This document shows positions 13,801 to 25,800 of a stretch of 64,000 nucleotides of DNA, piece by piece. The notes beneath the pieces were generated by a model. The model did not search any database, was not told where the DNA came from, and worked only from the letters and a program-made list of their open reading frames with translations. This stretch comes from Leptidea sinapis (taxonomy: Eukaryota > Arthropoda > Insecta > Lepidoptera > Pieridae), in assembly GCF_905404315.1 (NCBI RefSeq), contig NC_066292.1, positions 1,612,001 to 1,676,000 of the forward strand, written 5' to 3'. How positions within the stretch are numbered: the first letter of the stretch is position 1; each line of letters begins with the position of its first letter. A program made the position numbers and the translations under genes.

Positions 13801-16800
13801 ACCGAGCGGGAATACGTCTCAAATTACGACAGCACTTTCCCCGGCATCTAAATCATTTACTGCTTAACTTATTCAAATCTATTCTTTGTGAACGGAATTC
13901 AAACCTCTTATTAATTTGTCGATCTTTCTTGATGAGTTTATCGGGTGCTGTTTAAATATTTTACGTTTATCCACGAGTACATTATATGTATAAAGAATTC
14001 ACAGAGAAGTCGTTTATAAACACTAATAGAACTAAAGATGTTATTTAAATTACTATTGTCATTCCATTGACAATCGCTTACGCTCACATGAAAATACCGG
14101 TTCAGAAAGTACTAAAACCTATAATTGGTAACGAGTAGTTGACATAAGTGTTTGCAATAAACAAGTGTATTCGTGTTGTATAGCTAGGCATAAAGTTTAT
14201 GCAACATTATCTCCGGAGATATGTGAACAAACAAGCGTTCGGCTCGTGTAAATAGAGCGTATCTGTTTCCCCGCCGATGGCTTTATAAACAAGCGAGTCG
14301 TGAAAACATTTCTATCTAGTTTACGTCGGGACCCCTGATAAAAATTACGAGTATAAATCGGGCCACGTAGAGAGGGTGGGGAAACATGAATTTGTCATTT
14401 TTTCCGAGGCACGTAGCGAGCGGGTGATAAATATTGTATGGGCCTTCGGCGCTTCTTGCCGCTTCGAATTCAACGTCGCCCTCGCATTAACCGTGCCCTG
14501 TCGCTTTTGTGAAACTGTTTATTTTTTCAGTCAGGAAGCGGCGACCGGACTCGGCGACGGAGTTTCAAAGTAATTGTATAATTCGTTTTACGATTCATCC
14601 GGCCTGCGAGCTTTTTATGTTGCGTTTTGTAATTAATTCCGAATGGAGTTCGTTTTGCGCACATAAAATTTAATGCTCCTAAAATCACGCACTCAAGTAT
14701 TAATTCCGTTGTGAATATTAATGTTATCGATAATAATGCGTGGTTGGGAGATAGCGGTCGTCACGGCGCCATTACAGTTCGTGATGCTATCTTCGAGGTT
14801 GGTTCTGTTAGATGGGGCAATTACGTTGAAAGCTGATGTAGTAACAAGCGGTGACGTCACGTGCGAAGTGCCCCTGGTTCCGTGGCTAATGGTGCGTGTC
14901 GCTCACCCGGTGAACCCCAAGCTCCGCGACCTCCCGCCCCCATCGTCTCGATACTGTATTTGTTCCGTATACGCAAACCTCCGAAGATTTCCGCCATAAT
15001 TTTGTCGCGTTCAATTTGCGTAGGAAACGACTTTTACGTATTTCTCCTTGTTTTATTATATTACGTACCAAAGTAAATTCACTTGAATAAAATATGTTCC
15101 TTTTTTTTCCTGACCGGGATCTCAAAAGCATTTTAAAATTCTGAAATTCAATTTAGTTTAAAACATTAAAAAGCTTTTTTAAAAAAGTTTTACTGCTCGA
15201 AACATTTGATGAGTTCTTATATAGTTCGGATTTAATTTTGCGAGACATTTCGACAAAGAAAATTAAAACTGAAAAGAGAATAACTGATGCAAAGAAATAG
15301 ATATGTTACCTCAAGTTACTTCAAAATCTTAGTTCTTATAAGTAAAAATATAGGTATTTATTCACTTAAAAAAATTCAATTATATGTAAACAGTAAAAAA
15401 TATAATAAAATATTAAATAGCTCACTGAAAAGCTACATGACAATAAAATATAAATAGTGAAAAGATGGTATTAAATTACTTATTTATTTATTTATTAGGT
15501 TTGCCAACCGGTTAACATCTTATAGTTACGACCAGAATACAGATTGCGTTTAAAACAATATCGCTAGATACGGATACGGATTAAATATGAATGAATAATA
15601 ATTAATTAATTAAAACACCCAAAAATGTTATTATTACAATCATAATGGTATCAATAATGTAAATACTTAAAAATATTGCTAAACGTTATATTTATAAAAA
15701 CAGAATTAAGAAAATATAGAGGCTATACGACACAGCTCTTTAATAGGAAGAACCTAGAAAGCCAGTTACAAAAGTAGCATCGAAATAATAAATTCATAAT
15801 AGGTACAGCTAATATCAATTGTTTTAAACACGGGGCCCGTCAATCATAAAAGGCACCAAATAACTCGGCTAATAGCTATTAATTATTTAATATGTACCAA
15901 CGGAAAGTTCCGCCGGCTCGACCGTTCTCGTTAGCGGCAGCTAATTGTGGCTTAATGTTATAGATTATCTGCCCACTTAGTTGTTACTCGGCTAACTGGT
16001 TTACGAATTAAGATATATGTTATCGTGGACACAGTGCGTCGAATTATTGCATCTATGTACGTTACGTACGGTTATGTGAGATAGTTAAATGTAATTAAAA
16101 ACTTTTATGTCAACTAATTTGACAGGTCACTTACAACCGATTACTACGCGACCAAAGCACTAGGTAGGTAATTTGCCACAAACTGCTTTTGGTAATTTTT
16201 TAATCAATTTAATTTTTGTAAAATGTATAATTTTATTGTAAACTTTATCGTACTTACCTACTTTCAATAATAAAAAAACATATGTAGCCTGGTCGTGGAG
16301 AAATCAAGCTTTTGATGTGCAACTGGTTTCGAATTTTAATATAAGTATTTTGGAATCACAAATACTAAGTCAATATCACAAGTCGAAAGTTGAACAAACA
16401 TAGATGATAAAACTGTAGATTCATGTTAAGTGTTTAATACAACATGTGATAGTTCTGTTTTAAAATTGTATGTTGTACATATAAAATACTCTCAGTACTA
16501 ATTGCAATGAAGTAGAAATAGATTTCTACAAGAACATTCCTGTTTAACAAAACAAGGAACGCAGACTTAACAAAAGCCGAATGTACACAGAGTTCGATAT
16601 ATCACAAAATCCCCGCTCACGTCATCCATTTATAAAGTAATCCGTAGCATACAGCGGGGTAAATGTGGTGTGAAAACCAAAACCCGCAAAAAGCATTTTT
16701 CTCGTGACAAAAGTTTGCGAGCGCCCACAAATACTGCTCGCTCATGTATTCAGAGCCAGCTTTTACGTGATACGCTCCACATATAAATATTATCTCTATA

Positions 16801-19800
16801 TTTTGGTGCTCCCACATTGCCGTTAGAAAATGTTTAATAACGTTAGTAAACATTTGTTAGCAAACATTTAATCACAAATAAATTTTCATGTTAGAAAATG
16901 TTTAGTAATGTTAGTAAAATGTGTTATCTTTTGTTTGTAAACATTTTATAAGGGTGATGGCGGGATAGGCGGTGCGGTGCGGTGGGGGTTAGAGTACGCA
17001 GGTCGCTGCGCGTGGTGTCTCGCTTGTCAGTTCCTTTGTGTCAGCGTGCATCGCTGTGCGTGTGTATTAGTGGTTGCGCGTGCGCCAAGCAATAAAATAT
17101 GTCCGGTAATTGGAATAACGATGATGTTTACAAACTGATTGAAATGTTTCAAGCAAGAGAAGTACTATGGAACACGATGTCAGAGAGCTACAAAGACCGA
17201 AATAAAAAACACGATGCTTGGATGGAAATTGCCAGTGAATTTAATATGGATAAAAAAGTAATTGAAAAAAAGATTCGATCACTCGTAGGTCAATTTAACC
17301 GAGAATGTAAATCTAATAAATCTGGTGCAGGAGCTAATGAGTCAAGTAAATGGTTTGCATTTAAAAAACTCATGTTCCTTAAAGGCAAAAATATTCCAAG
17401 TTTAACTGTCGATGGAGGGTTGCAGGTGAGTTTTATTTTAACGTCTTTTAATAATATTTAGATGCCCAGTCCAAAAACCCTTCATTTGAAAAATATTCTG
17501 CGAATTCTTTTCTTATTTCTTTCCCATCATCTGTCAGGGATTCACATGCTTCAAGTGGTGTTAATTGCTGCTGTTCTAATCTCCATTGTCCATCGATACG
17601 TGTACCAGTTACTATGTCATCTCCATCATAGTATTGAGATGGAGCGTAAATCATGCTCGATTCAGTTTTTCTTATAAAATTATGCAGTAGCACGCATGTC
17701 ATAATTAAAGTAGTAGTTTTTTCTGGATCTAATAATATTGTAGTTCGTAAAACTCTAAATCTGGCTGACAAAATCCCAAATGCGTTCTCTACTGTTCTCC
17801 TCGCACGACTCAGTCTATAACTGAAGATTCTTTCCTTAGAATTGCTATCCTGTGGTCCTGGAAAAGGTTTTAATAAGTGTTTTTGTAAAGGGAACGCATC
17901 ATCTGTTACGAACACATAAGGAAGAGGTTTGTTTCTGCCTGGTAGTGAGCTGTCACTGGGTATTTTTAAACTATTGTCGTTAATTTTATTTCGAAATTTT
18001 GTGTTTGCGAAAACTCCGCCATCACTTATGCGTCCTTGGCAGCCAATATTCACGTACAGAAAGTTGTATTCTGCGTCCACTATCGCTAAAAGTACAACGC
18101 TGTAAAATCCTTTATAGTTGTAATATTCACTGCCGCTATCAATTGGCTTTTGTATGGCTACGTGCTTTCCATCGATACTTCCTAAGCAATTTGGGAAATT
18201 CCATTTTTCTTCAAATGAATTTGCCACGTGTAGCCACTCTTGAGGTGTTGTTGGTATCTGGAACAAAAATAGAAGATTAAGAAATAGGCGCGAAAAATAA
18301 ATTTATAACTCGTTATTCTAACAAATTTTATTGGATATTTTTATTAAGTATGAAATATTAATAGAATACACTATAAAAAAATATGATTTCAGTTAAGGGT
18401 TGTTAAGTAATAGAAAAAGAAAATCGCGGTTATAGATTTTTTTACAATTTTAGCTAATTTGACGCGCCTATAACTTGAAATTATCGTTTAGTTCTATTCT
18501 TTCAGGGTAACGAAGAAAACAGAATTGCTTCAGAAAACACTCTCAGTTTGAACGAAACAGGAAATACTGTCACTGATGAAACTACGGGCACGCCTTTCGC
18601 CACCCCAAAACCATTTCGGAAAAGAAGACGGCCTGAAGTAGAACAAGATCCAACACAACAAGAAGCTGTAAATATTTTACAAAGAATGTACGAATCTAGA
18701 AAAAGCAGGGATGAAAATGACGCATTTGGAGAGTATGTCTCGATGAAACTGAAACAAATAAAAAACAGTCATGCTAAGAATACTGCTCAACATCACATTA
18801 ACAATATTTTGTACAATGCGACAATGGGACAATATGATTTTCCAACAACCTTTACAGACCCAACCGCTAGTAGTTCCTGGGGATACAACTCTGAACCAAA
18901 TCTATCCACTTTTTCGGAAAATAATGCTGACTGTAGCTCGAGAGGATACTACACCGCACCGAGTCCCTCGGCTTCATTTGAAACCAGTTCTTCGGATAAC
19001 TCCAGGACACATACTCGTACCAGCGCAAGAACACAGAGTCCGTCTAATTTATCGGAATCAAGCCAAGATTCGACCCAATCATTAAACGATTTGTTGGAAT
19101 CAATCAAAAATTAAAAAATACATGTTTGGTTTGTTAAGTATTAAAAAAATTATTAGTAAGGTAAGATAGGTACCTACCTAAAGTATGATTAGATTAGATC
19201 ATATTAAAAGTAAATAAAAAAATAATTAAAAATGTTGTTTGACTTACCTGTATGTATTCCTTTAAAACCTCATTGAGAGCCTCGCACACTTCTGGTACGA
19301 TAATAGATATCACTTGGTCTGACAACTTGAACACATTTCCAAGACTTTTATAACTGCTACCAGTTGCCAAAAATCTTAACGTTACCGCAAGTCTTTCCGT
19401 CACACTTACAGATTTTCTAAATGTAGTGTCTCGTTTGCCTATTTTTGCCCCAATTAAATTTTGTAGATATTCAAATTCGGAACTGTTCATTCTTATAAAA
19501 TCTTTTAAGCAACCATCAATACCTAAATCCTTGAGATAGTCTGTGGCACTATATTTTCCTCTAGCTTTTAGCGTTTGGCGCATCCAATAAGAGCGCTTTT
19601 TCTTCTTTTTTAAACAAAAAATAAAAGCTATTCCAATGAGCAAATCTTCTTCCATTTTCGTGTAGACGTCCTCAGCCCTCAGAAGGCGAAACCAAACTGC
19701 GAGCCAATACTAGATGTTATAAAATGTTTAAACATTTTCCATCAATGTAGGAGCACTTATAACATGTAACAGTTTCTAACAAAGTGCAACAATTGTTAAC

Positions 19801-22800
19801 ATTTGTTAGTAAATGTTTTGGTGTTATAAAATGTTTACAAACATTTTATAACGGCAATGTGGGAGCACCATTTGCATACCTGCTCGGTGGTTTTATATCG
19901 CGAATTTCCTTTTTAAATAAGAAAGTGTGAAATTAACTGCTGTGACTATATATGGTTGCACAGCTTTCTACGAAATTATGCTCGATCAAAGAATACAATC
20001 TCGGAACGTTGAAGTTGAGGAAAAAAAACAAATAGATGTCCAAAAATCCTGTTCAAATAATTCGTAATCTCCCCATCTGCTAACCGAAACTTAAGCAAAC
20101 TTTAATTTAGCTGATAATATAAACACCGAAGTTGGCATAAAGATAAGTACAGTCGGAAAAGTCGTTAGGGAGAACGAGTCCCCGAGGGAATGGCTCTGGT
20201 ATTTAATCACTTCTTAAGTAAATGCACTCTGGAAAAAATATTGCGGTGCGGCGCTGGTGTGATATTGTCATTCATAATAACAAGGGAGGGCAGTGGGGTC
20301 GGGTTGGTTGTGGGGTCGGGAGGCTCTCCGCGGTGTGGGCCGTGAATCTCAATAGCTGGGGTCATGTCACGGCAGCCGTTTCGACGCGCACTGCCTTTGT
20401 TTAGAATCCCTTGGTTTCACACCCACTTTTATACAACTATGAACTTACTACAGTTCAATCTTGACAATAACTGTGTAACATTACTAGAAGTTTAATGTTT
20501 TGCCTACTTACGGGTTCAGAAATTAAATTTGATTTCAAAAGCATTTAGCTAAAAAGCACTCGGTTAAGTGGTGCTCGCCACCTTTTGACACACGATAAAT
20601 CAGGGCCGTAAGCCAATAAAAAATATGTTTCAACCCTCGGCGAAAAACCAATTAATTTTGGGCCGACAAATGAAAGATCGGGGCGGATCGAAGCGGAAAA
20701 AAGTCGGCAAAAAATATGCGGAGATCAGTCGCGGTCGCGGACACTTCAGCGGAAACTGAAGCGGAATACAGAGCGTATAATAATAAAGTTTAACGAGACG
20801 AGATAGAAGCGGGAAAACGAGGAAAGTGGAAAAGAGGAATAATAGAGAAGCAGTAATCAATTTGAAGCGAGTCGTCGCCGGCGGCGGTTCTCATTTAAAT
20901 TTTAAAATATCGCAACGTGCCCGGGGCCTGTCGAGGGGTTTTTAATTTAGCCCAGTTCCATTTAAAAATGCACGACATTCCGCCGCGACTGGCGACACAC
21001 CAATTCACTTTGACCGTCTACGGTATACAACAAAAACGATGTTTTTTATCTACTTTTGTGGAGTTCTCTTAGTCTAAATAAACAAAGATACTTTTGCTTG
21101 TTTTACAAAGGAATATCCACTGCAGTATTGTTGATTGAGTCTTGTGTTTTCAGCTTTTAATAATGAGTTTTGTTTTGTTGACAGCAACAACGGCCGGACC
21201 TGCCTAGGTTACTTCAACAAATGCACGCAGCGCACTTACCAGCGCACGGGGCCCCGCCCCTACCGCTTCTAGGACAGGGTACTCTGCCCCCGGCGGGCCT
21301 CCTGGGGCTGGGAGTGCCGCCACATCATCCCCTTTCAGTTTTAGCCAAACCACCAGATATTCACAGGCCAGATGATAAGGGAAACGGTAAGACATTTCAA
21401 TTTCTATATATATAAGTGATGATGAACTTCTATACCTATAAGTGATGACGAACCGACAACCACTTATTTACATTTCTCTGTCACAATGTAACTATAATTT
21501 AATAACACGAATACACGTACGCGAAACCGTCCACAAGCATTAGCTTACTTAAGCGCCATATTATTATTTTTTTTTAATTTGATGATTTTAATTAAATTAC
21601 ATGTGATAATATTTTCTTGCAAAAATGTAGTGAAATACTGCTGTATTTACAAAATTTAGAAATAATAGAAGCATATCTACTAATCAAATTATAAACGTTA
21701 TTCCTGTTCATAAGACGTGTGAAAGTATCAAATGAAGTTTTCTGGAAAATTCATAAACAAAACAAGTTAAATTTATTGTTAAGAAAAATAATAAAAAATA
21801 ATTGTTTTTTTTTTTCCATAAAAAATTTACTTAAACTGGTTCTTGTTATGTTTTTAATAATATACTCAATTTTATTTTGTATTAATATATGAGAAAATTT
21901 ATTAAAGTAGGCGTTAATTCCGCCAATATTTGTGTTCAAACAATTCGACACGTATTTCGCTTCTACACGAGGCATCCTCAGGAAATGTTAACTCACCAAA
22001 CTCTGGCACGAGACTGAATTGAAACTTAATATCTGAGATCACCGCATGTAATAAACTTCACTGGAATAAAAAAGTAGATTGGTAACAGCTCCATCTAACG
22101 GATGAATATTTTAAAAGGTGTCGTATGTTTGCGTTTCCGTCTTGTTTGTGATGTCTCTCGAGACTATTAGGGACGCCCCACACCCTCGCGCCACTCAAGC
22201 TGTCATCTCGTACCAAGCAGCCACCTCTACTTCAATATTTACAACGTTCGAGAGGCTTTTTGAACTCGCCTGTTTGTTTTCAGATCGTTGACGCCTTTCG
22301 ACGATCCTATATTGCTTCCACTGCAAACACGATTCTTTCCAGCGTTTCTATTACACGCTCAATACAAATAAACGATGTTTACATTATTTTTATAAAAATC
22401 AAATCCAGAGCGAACGAGATTGTAATATTTTTGCTAAACGACTCGTCGTTTAAGAAATTTGAAGAACTGGCCTCGGCCAGTTTTAATGAAATTTCTTCTG
22501 TTTTTTTTTTTTGAAAATAAGGGACGAGAAGAGCAGGACGTTCAGCTGATGGTTATTGATACGCCCGAACATATGATGTTAAGTTTCCTTTGCCCAGTAA
22601 TTTCACTAGCTATGGCGCCCTCAAGACCGAAACTCAATAATGCTTATTTGTTTCACGGCAGAAATAGGCGCCGTTGTGGTACTCATAATCTAGCCGGCAT
22701 CCTTTATAAAGCCTTCCACTGGTATAACTGTTAATGATTTGAATACAATCGGGGCTGAGCCTACGCAGGAAACAAAATTTAACTATTCCTAGGTAAGTAC

Positions 22801-25800
22801 CAACATATACAATCCAATACAGTTGTATAAATGAATCGAGTGATAACATTTGAAGAAAAACAGTTGTAGGCAGATATAATATATCCAAGAAATCTACATA
22901 ATAAACTAAATTAAAACTATATTCCTGTTCATGATACGAATAAAGCTAGTTTTTTAGAAAAGTTCAGTGTGCTGATGAAATTAGTAGACTAATGTTTTCA
23001 TTAATAACATTATAATGTTACAAAGTTGTATCAACTAAGTAAATAAGTATCAACTATAAATATTCCATAACTCTATTATAACGGATGTTTATGATATGGT
23101 GACTTCTGAAATAAGTAATTAAAAAAATAGACTCAAAATGAAGGTTTAACCTTCATTGCAAATTTTTTAGCCCCATAAACCTATCTGGGGTTCTTATAAT
23201 CGAGTATAATGACAAATTATTTATTTATTTTTGAAGTTGAGCACTTTCCTTGGGATGGGTATAAAATGTTCGCGTCAGGACACGTGGCCTGATCGAAAAT
23301 TCGTAAGACAGACGTTTAATTATGGATTTTCATCCATAATTGGTTTCTGAGAGATAAACTTTTTAATGTAAAATATTTGTGATACATGTTAGCAATATTA
23401 TATTGACTAGTTGATGTGTTTGTTAACAAGCGATACCAATGTCATGAACTGTCATAAGATATCCTAACTTACATTGATATATTGACACACTTTTACACAA
23501 ATTATCTTGCCAAAAACTAGGCATAGTCTGTACTAAGGGTACCTACAAGACAACGATATATTTAATACAATATATTTACTTAAACATACATATAAACATC
23601 TATGACTCGGAAACAAACATCTATATTCATCATATAATTGATTGCACCTACCGGGATTTGAACCCGGGACCTCTAGCTTAGTAGTCAGGGTCCACTAAAC
23701 TAACTCATTACTGTATTAGTAATGTTATTTAATTAATTACCACTATAATTAAAAATAACTATAATAGCTTATAATATTCAGATCTTTAGTTAACTTGATT
23801 CGTGTAAGTTAGTTGGCACTACACAGTTGGTAGCATCGTCACGGTAGACAGTCGTGCCCTATTAAAAGTCATATTTTAAAGTTTTTTGGTATCTATAATA
23901 ATTACTGAGTAAACGCCTGGTCACATTTAACTATTACACCCTGTATTGAGAAAACAAATACAAAGCCAGTTGAATGATGAACGGAAATGGAAAAACAACT
24001 CGATCCATTTACAATTTGCTTTTTGTCCTTCATTTTATTTAAATGTTGATATCAAATGACTTCGTTGAATTGTAAAGAATCATGCTTAATTTGTTTGTAA
24101 TCGCAAAAATACCTCGTTCTAATAATAATTTTATGTTGGCAATATTTTTTGTTGTTAAAATATTGTTAGTTTGTTTAGACTTTGAATGAATTTATTCGGT
24201 ATGATATTTGTATTTTATTGATAACTGCGTACTGTTCGTTTAAATATGTGGCAATCAGAGTAAAGTATTGGGTGTTGTTTTCAATTTCTTTTTGCTGAAT
24301 AATCATTTATTATTTCGACGTATGAGCTATGAGCCATCTATGTTTCACGTTAATAAAATAAAGCCTTCAAATATAGCCATTAATTTATCGAAGTTATACT
24401 TCTTTAGGCGCGTTATGCATACATGATGAGAGTGAAATTTTAAGATCCTCAAATTTTCTAACGTTTGCGACATTCGTTTTTTTTTTTGGTTTCTTCGTCC
24501 ATTATTAGGATAGAGAAAGGTTTGAAGCCCGTGCAGCCGTATTCGTTATTTAATAATGAATTATCAAAGCCAGCCATTTCTACAAACGTAGAATAGCACA
24601 AGGAATGAATAATTTTAAGGAGTATAACTTCTTGCGTGCATACATAATATACATACACTTTTTATTTGTGTATAGACAGCTGTTCCTTTGTCGTGTATAA
24701 ATTATGATATCCTCAAAGGCCATCGATCAGGCTCATATAATTCACGCTCGCTGAATACCGGATTGAATCGTGGAACGGTTAATCCGCGCACCGGATCCGA
24801 AGCGCGCCGCAAATGAAAATGTAACACAGAAATGGATTTGGAAGCCGCCGCCCGTCGCCCGCCGCCCGACGCTCCGGTTAATTACAAAAGCAAGCGGTAA
24901 TCTGCGCCCCGGGATGTTCCGGCTTAGCGCCCCCCGGGCCCACCCAGCTCCTGCCACTTCCCTGGCTAATTTGTGCCATTATCGGTGTACTGATGTAAGA
25001 GTTACCGCGCACCCCCCCTCACCCCTCGACAGTACGCCGCCGCCTCACCTTACCAACCCAATTAATTATTCGTAGCTGGTGTGAGTCGCGTGTTTTAGTC
25101 AATTAAGTAAGGTAATTTTGCGGTTCACTTGAGTGTACGCCGACGCCGACGCGGCCTAACACCATGTTTCAATGTTCGCTTAATTTATACGCACGTAGAT
25201 GATTCGTATGATAAACATACTCGGCCTTCGTACCCTTGATGACTCGCAGATCGACCTATCGAGCTACTGCTCCTAATTCTAGTGATAATCGTATTGTGAT
25301 TTAGTTTATAGGGATTCTATCCGCCCCGACTTAGCATGGATTAATTTTACATGGGTATTGTACCCATTGCAAAATTGGGTTTTGAAACTACCCTCGGAAA
25401 AGAAAATGCCTCAGAATTGAGGAGAACGGGCGCTAGTTTAAATTTATTTCAATAAGATATAATTTAGTGATGCTTATTTTGCACACCGTAGTAAAGCGAC
25501 GACGTGACGTCGGGTCCAGAGATAATGTAACCGGTGTAATGTTTCAAGTTTGGTCACGAGTGAAACAACTTATCTTCTATGTAGCACTACACACGGGGAC
25601 GTCCTCTCGCAACCGATAGCCGATTGGAACTGACCTTGGCCTCAACGTCACACGGTTAATGTCACTGTCAATGTCATGACAGTGACAATGATTGTTAACA
25701 CATACTCAGTTCAGACTAGATGTCAATACACTACAATCGGGTTGTAAAATTTCACACTACTCGAATAATACTCGTGGGTATAACATCTCAAACGTCACCA

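Larger units (their letters stand above)
16804..19870. mobile_element. PIF/Harbinger DNA transposon, apparently intact
   Basis: The 3,067-bp element is bounded by inverted termini 16804-16835 and 19839-19870 (31 of 32 bases match; both read TGGTGCTCCCACATTGCCGT inward). It is flanked on both sides by TTT (16801-16803, 19871-19873), the 3-bp target duplication expected of the superfamily. It encodes the two proteins that Harbinger elements need: a DDE nuclease and a Myb/MADF-like partner. Short AAATGTTT/AAACATTT words recur in both subterminal regions, and a degenerate internal copy of the right end sits at 19743-19756. I see no stop or frameshift in either gene, so recent activity is plausible (inference). 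It lies in a gro intron and should be removed by splicing. Confidence 0.95.
7830..21184 (+). other. gro: gro intron a-b (13,355 nt)
   Basis: This intron carries the complete Harbinger transposon (16804-19870). It also has a LINE tail fragment (7885-7947), a dispersed repeat starting 120 nt after the donor (7950-8254), a minus-oriented tRNA-SINE (8717-8935), a minus-strand LINE C-terminal fragment (9100-9501), a MITE (10331-10508), an RTE tail remnant (11334-11385) and a TA run near 8677-8696. Positions 11530-16800 are AT-rich and mostly non-repetitive to the eye. Richer patches occur at 13590-14580 and 14730-15000, and 20280-21000 contains G-rich and purine-rich stretches. No further gro exon is needed, because phase 0 joins phase 0. 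Confidence 0.85.

Noticed and set aside
13590..14580. Candidate extra gro exon
   Set aside because: Exons a and b already join in phase 0, and no segment here resembles Groucho protein with flanking AG/GT.
14721..15131. Overlapping ORFs of 71-92 codons in intron a-b
   Set aside because: No domain or splice-site support linked to gro; composition alone explains the open frames.
18771..19085. 104-codon + strand ORF within Harbinger
   Set aside because: Shifted frame over MADF exon 2, which has correct splice phase and family motifs.
23138..23158. 21-bp palindrome AATGAAGGTTTAACCTTCATT
   Set aside because: Too short to stand out in AT-rich sequence; no second copy or neighbouring element.
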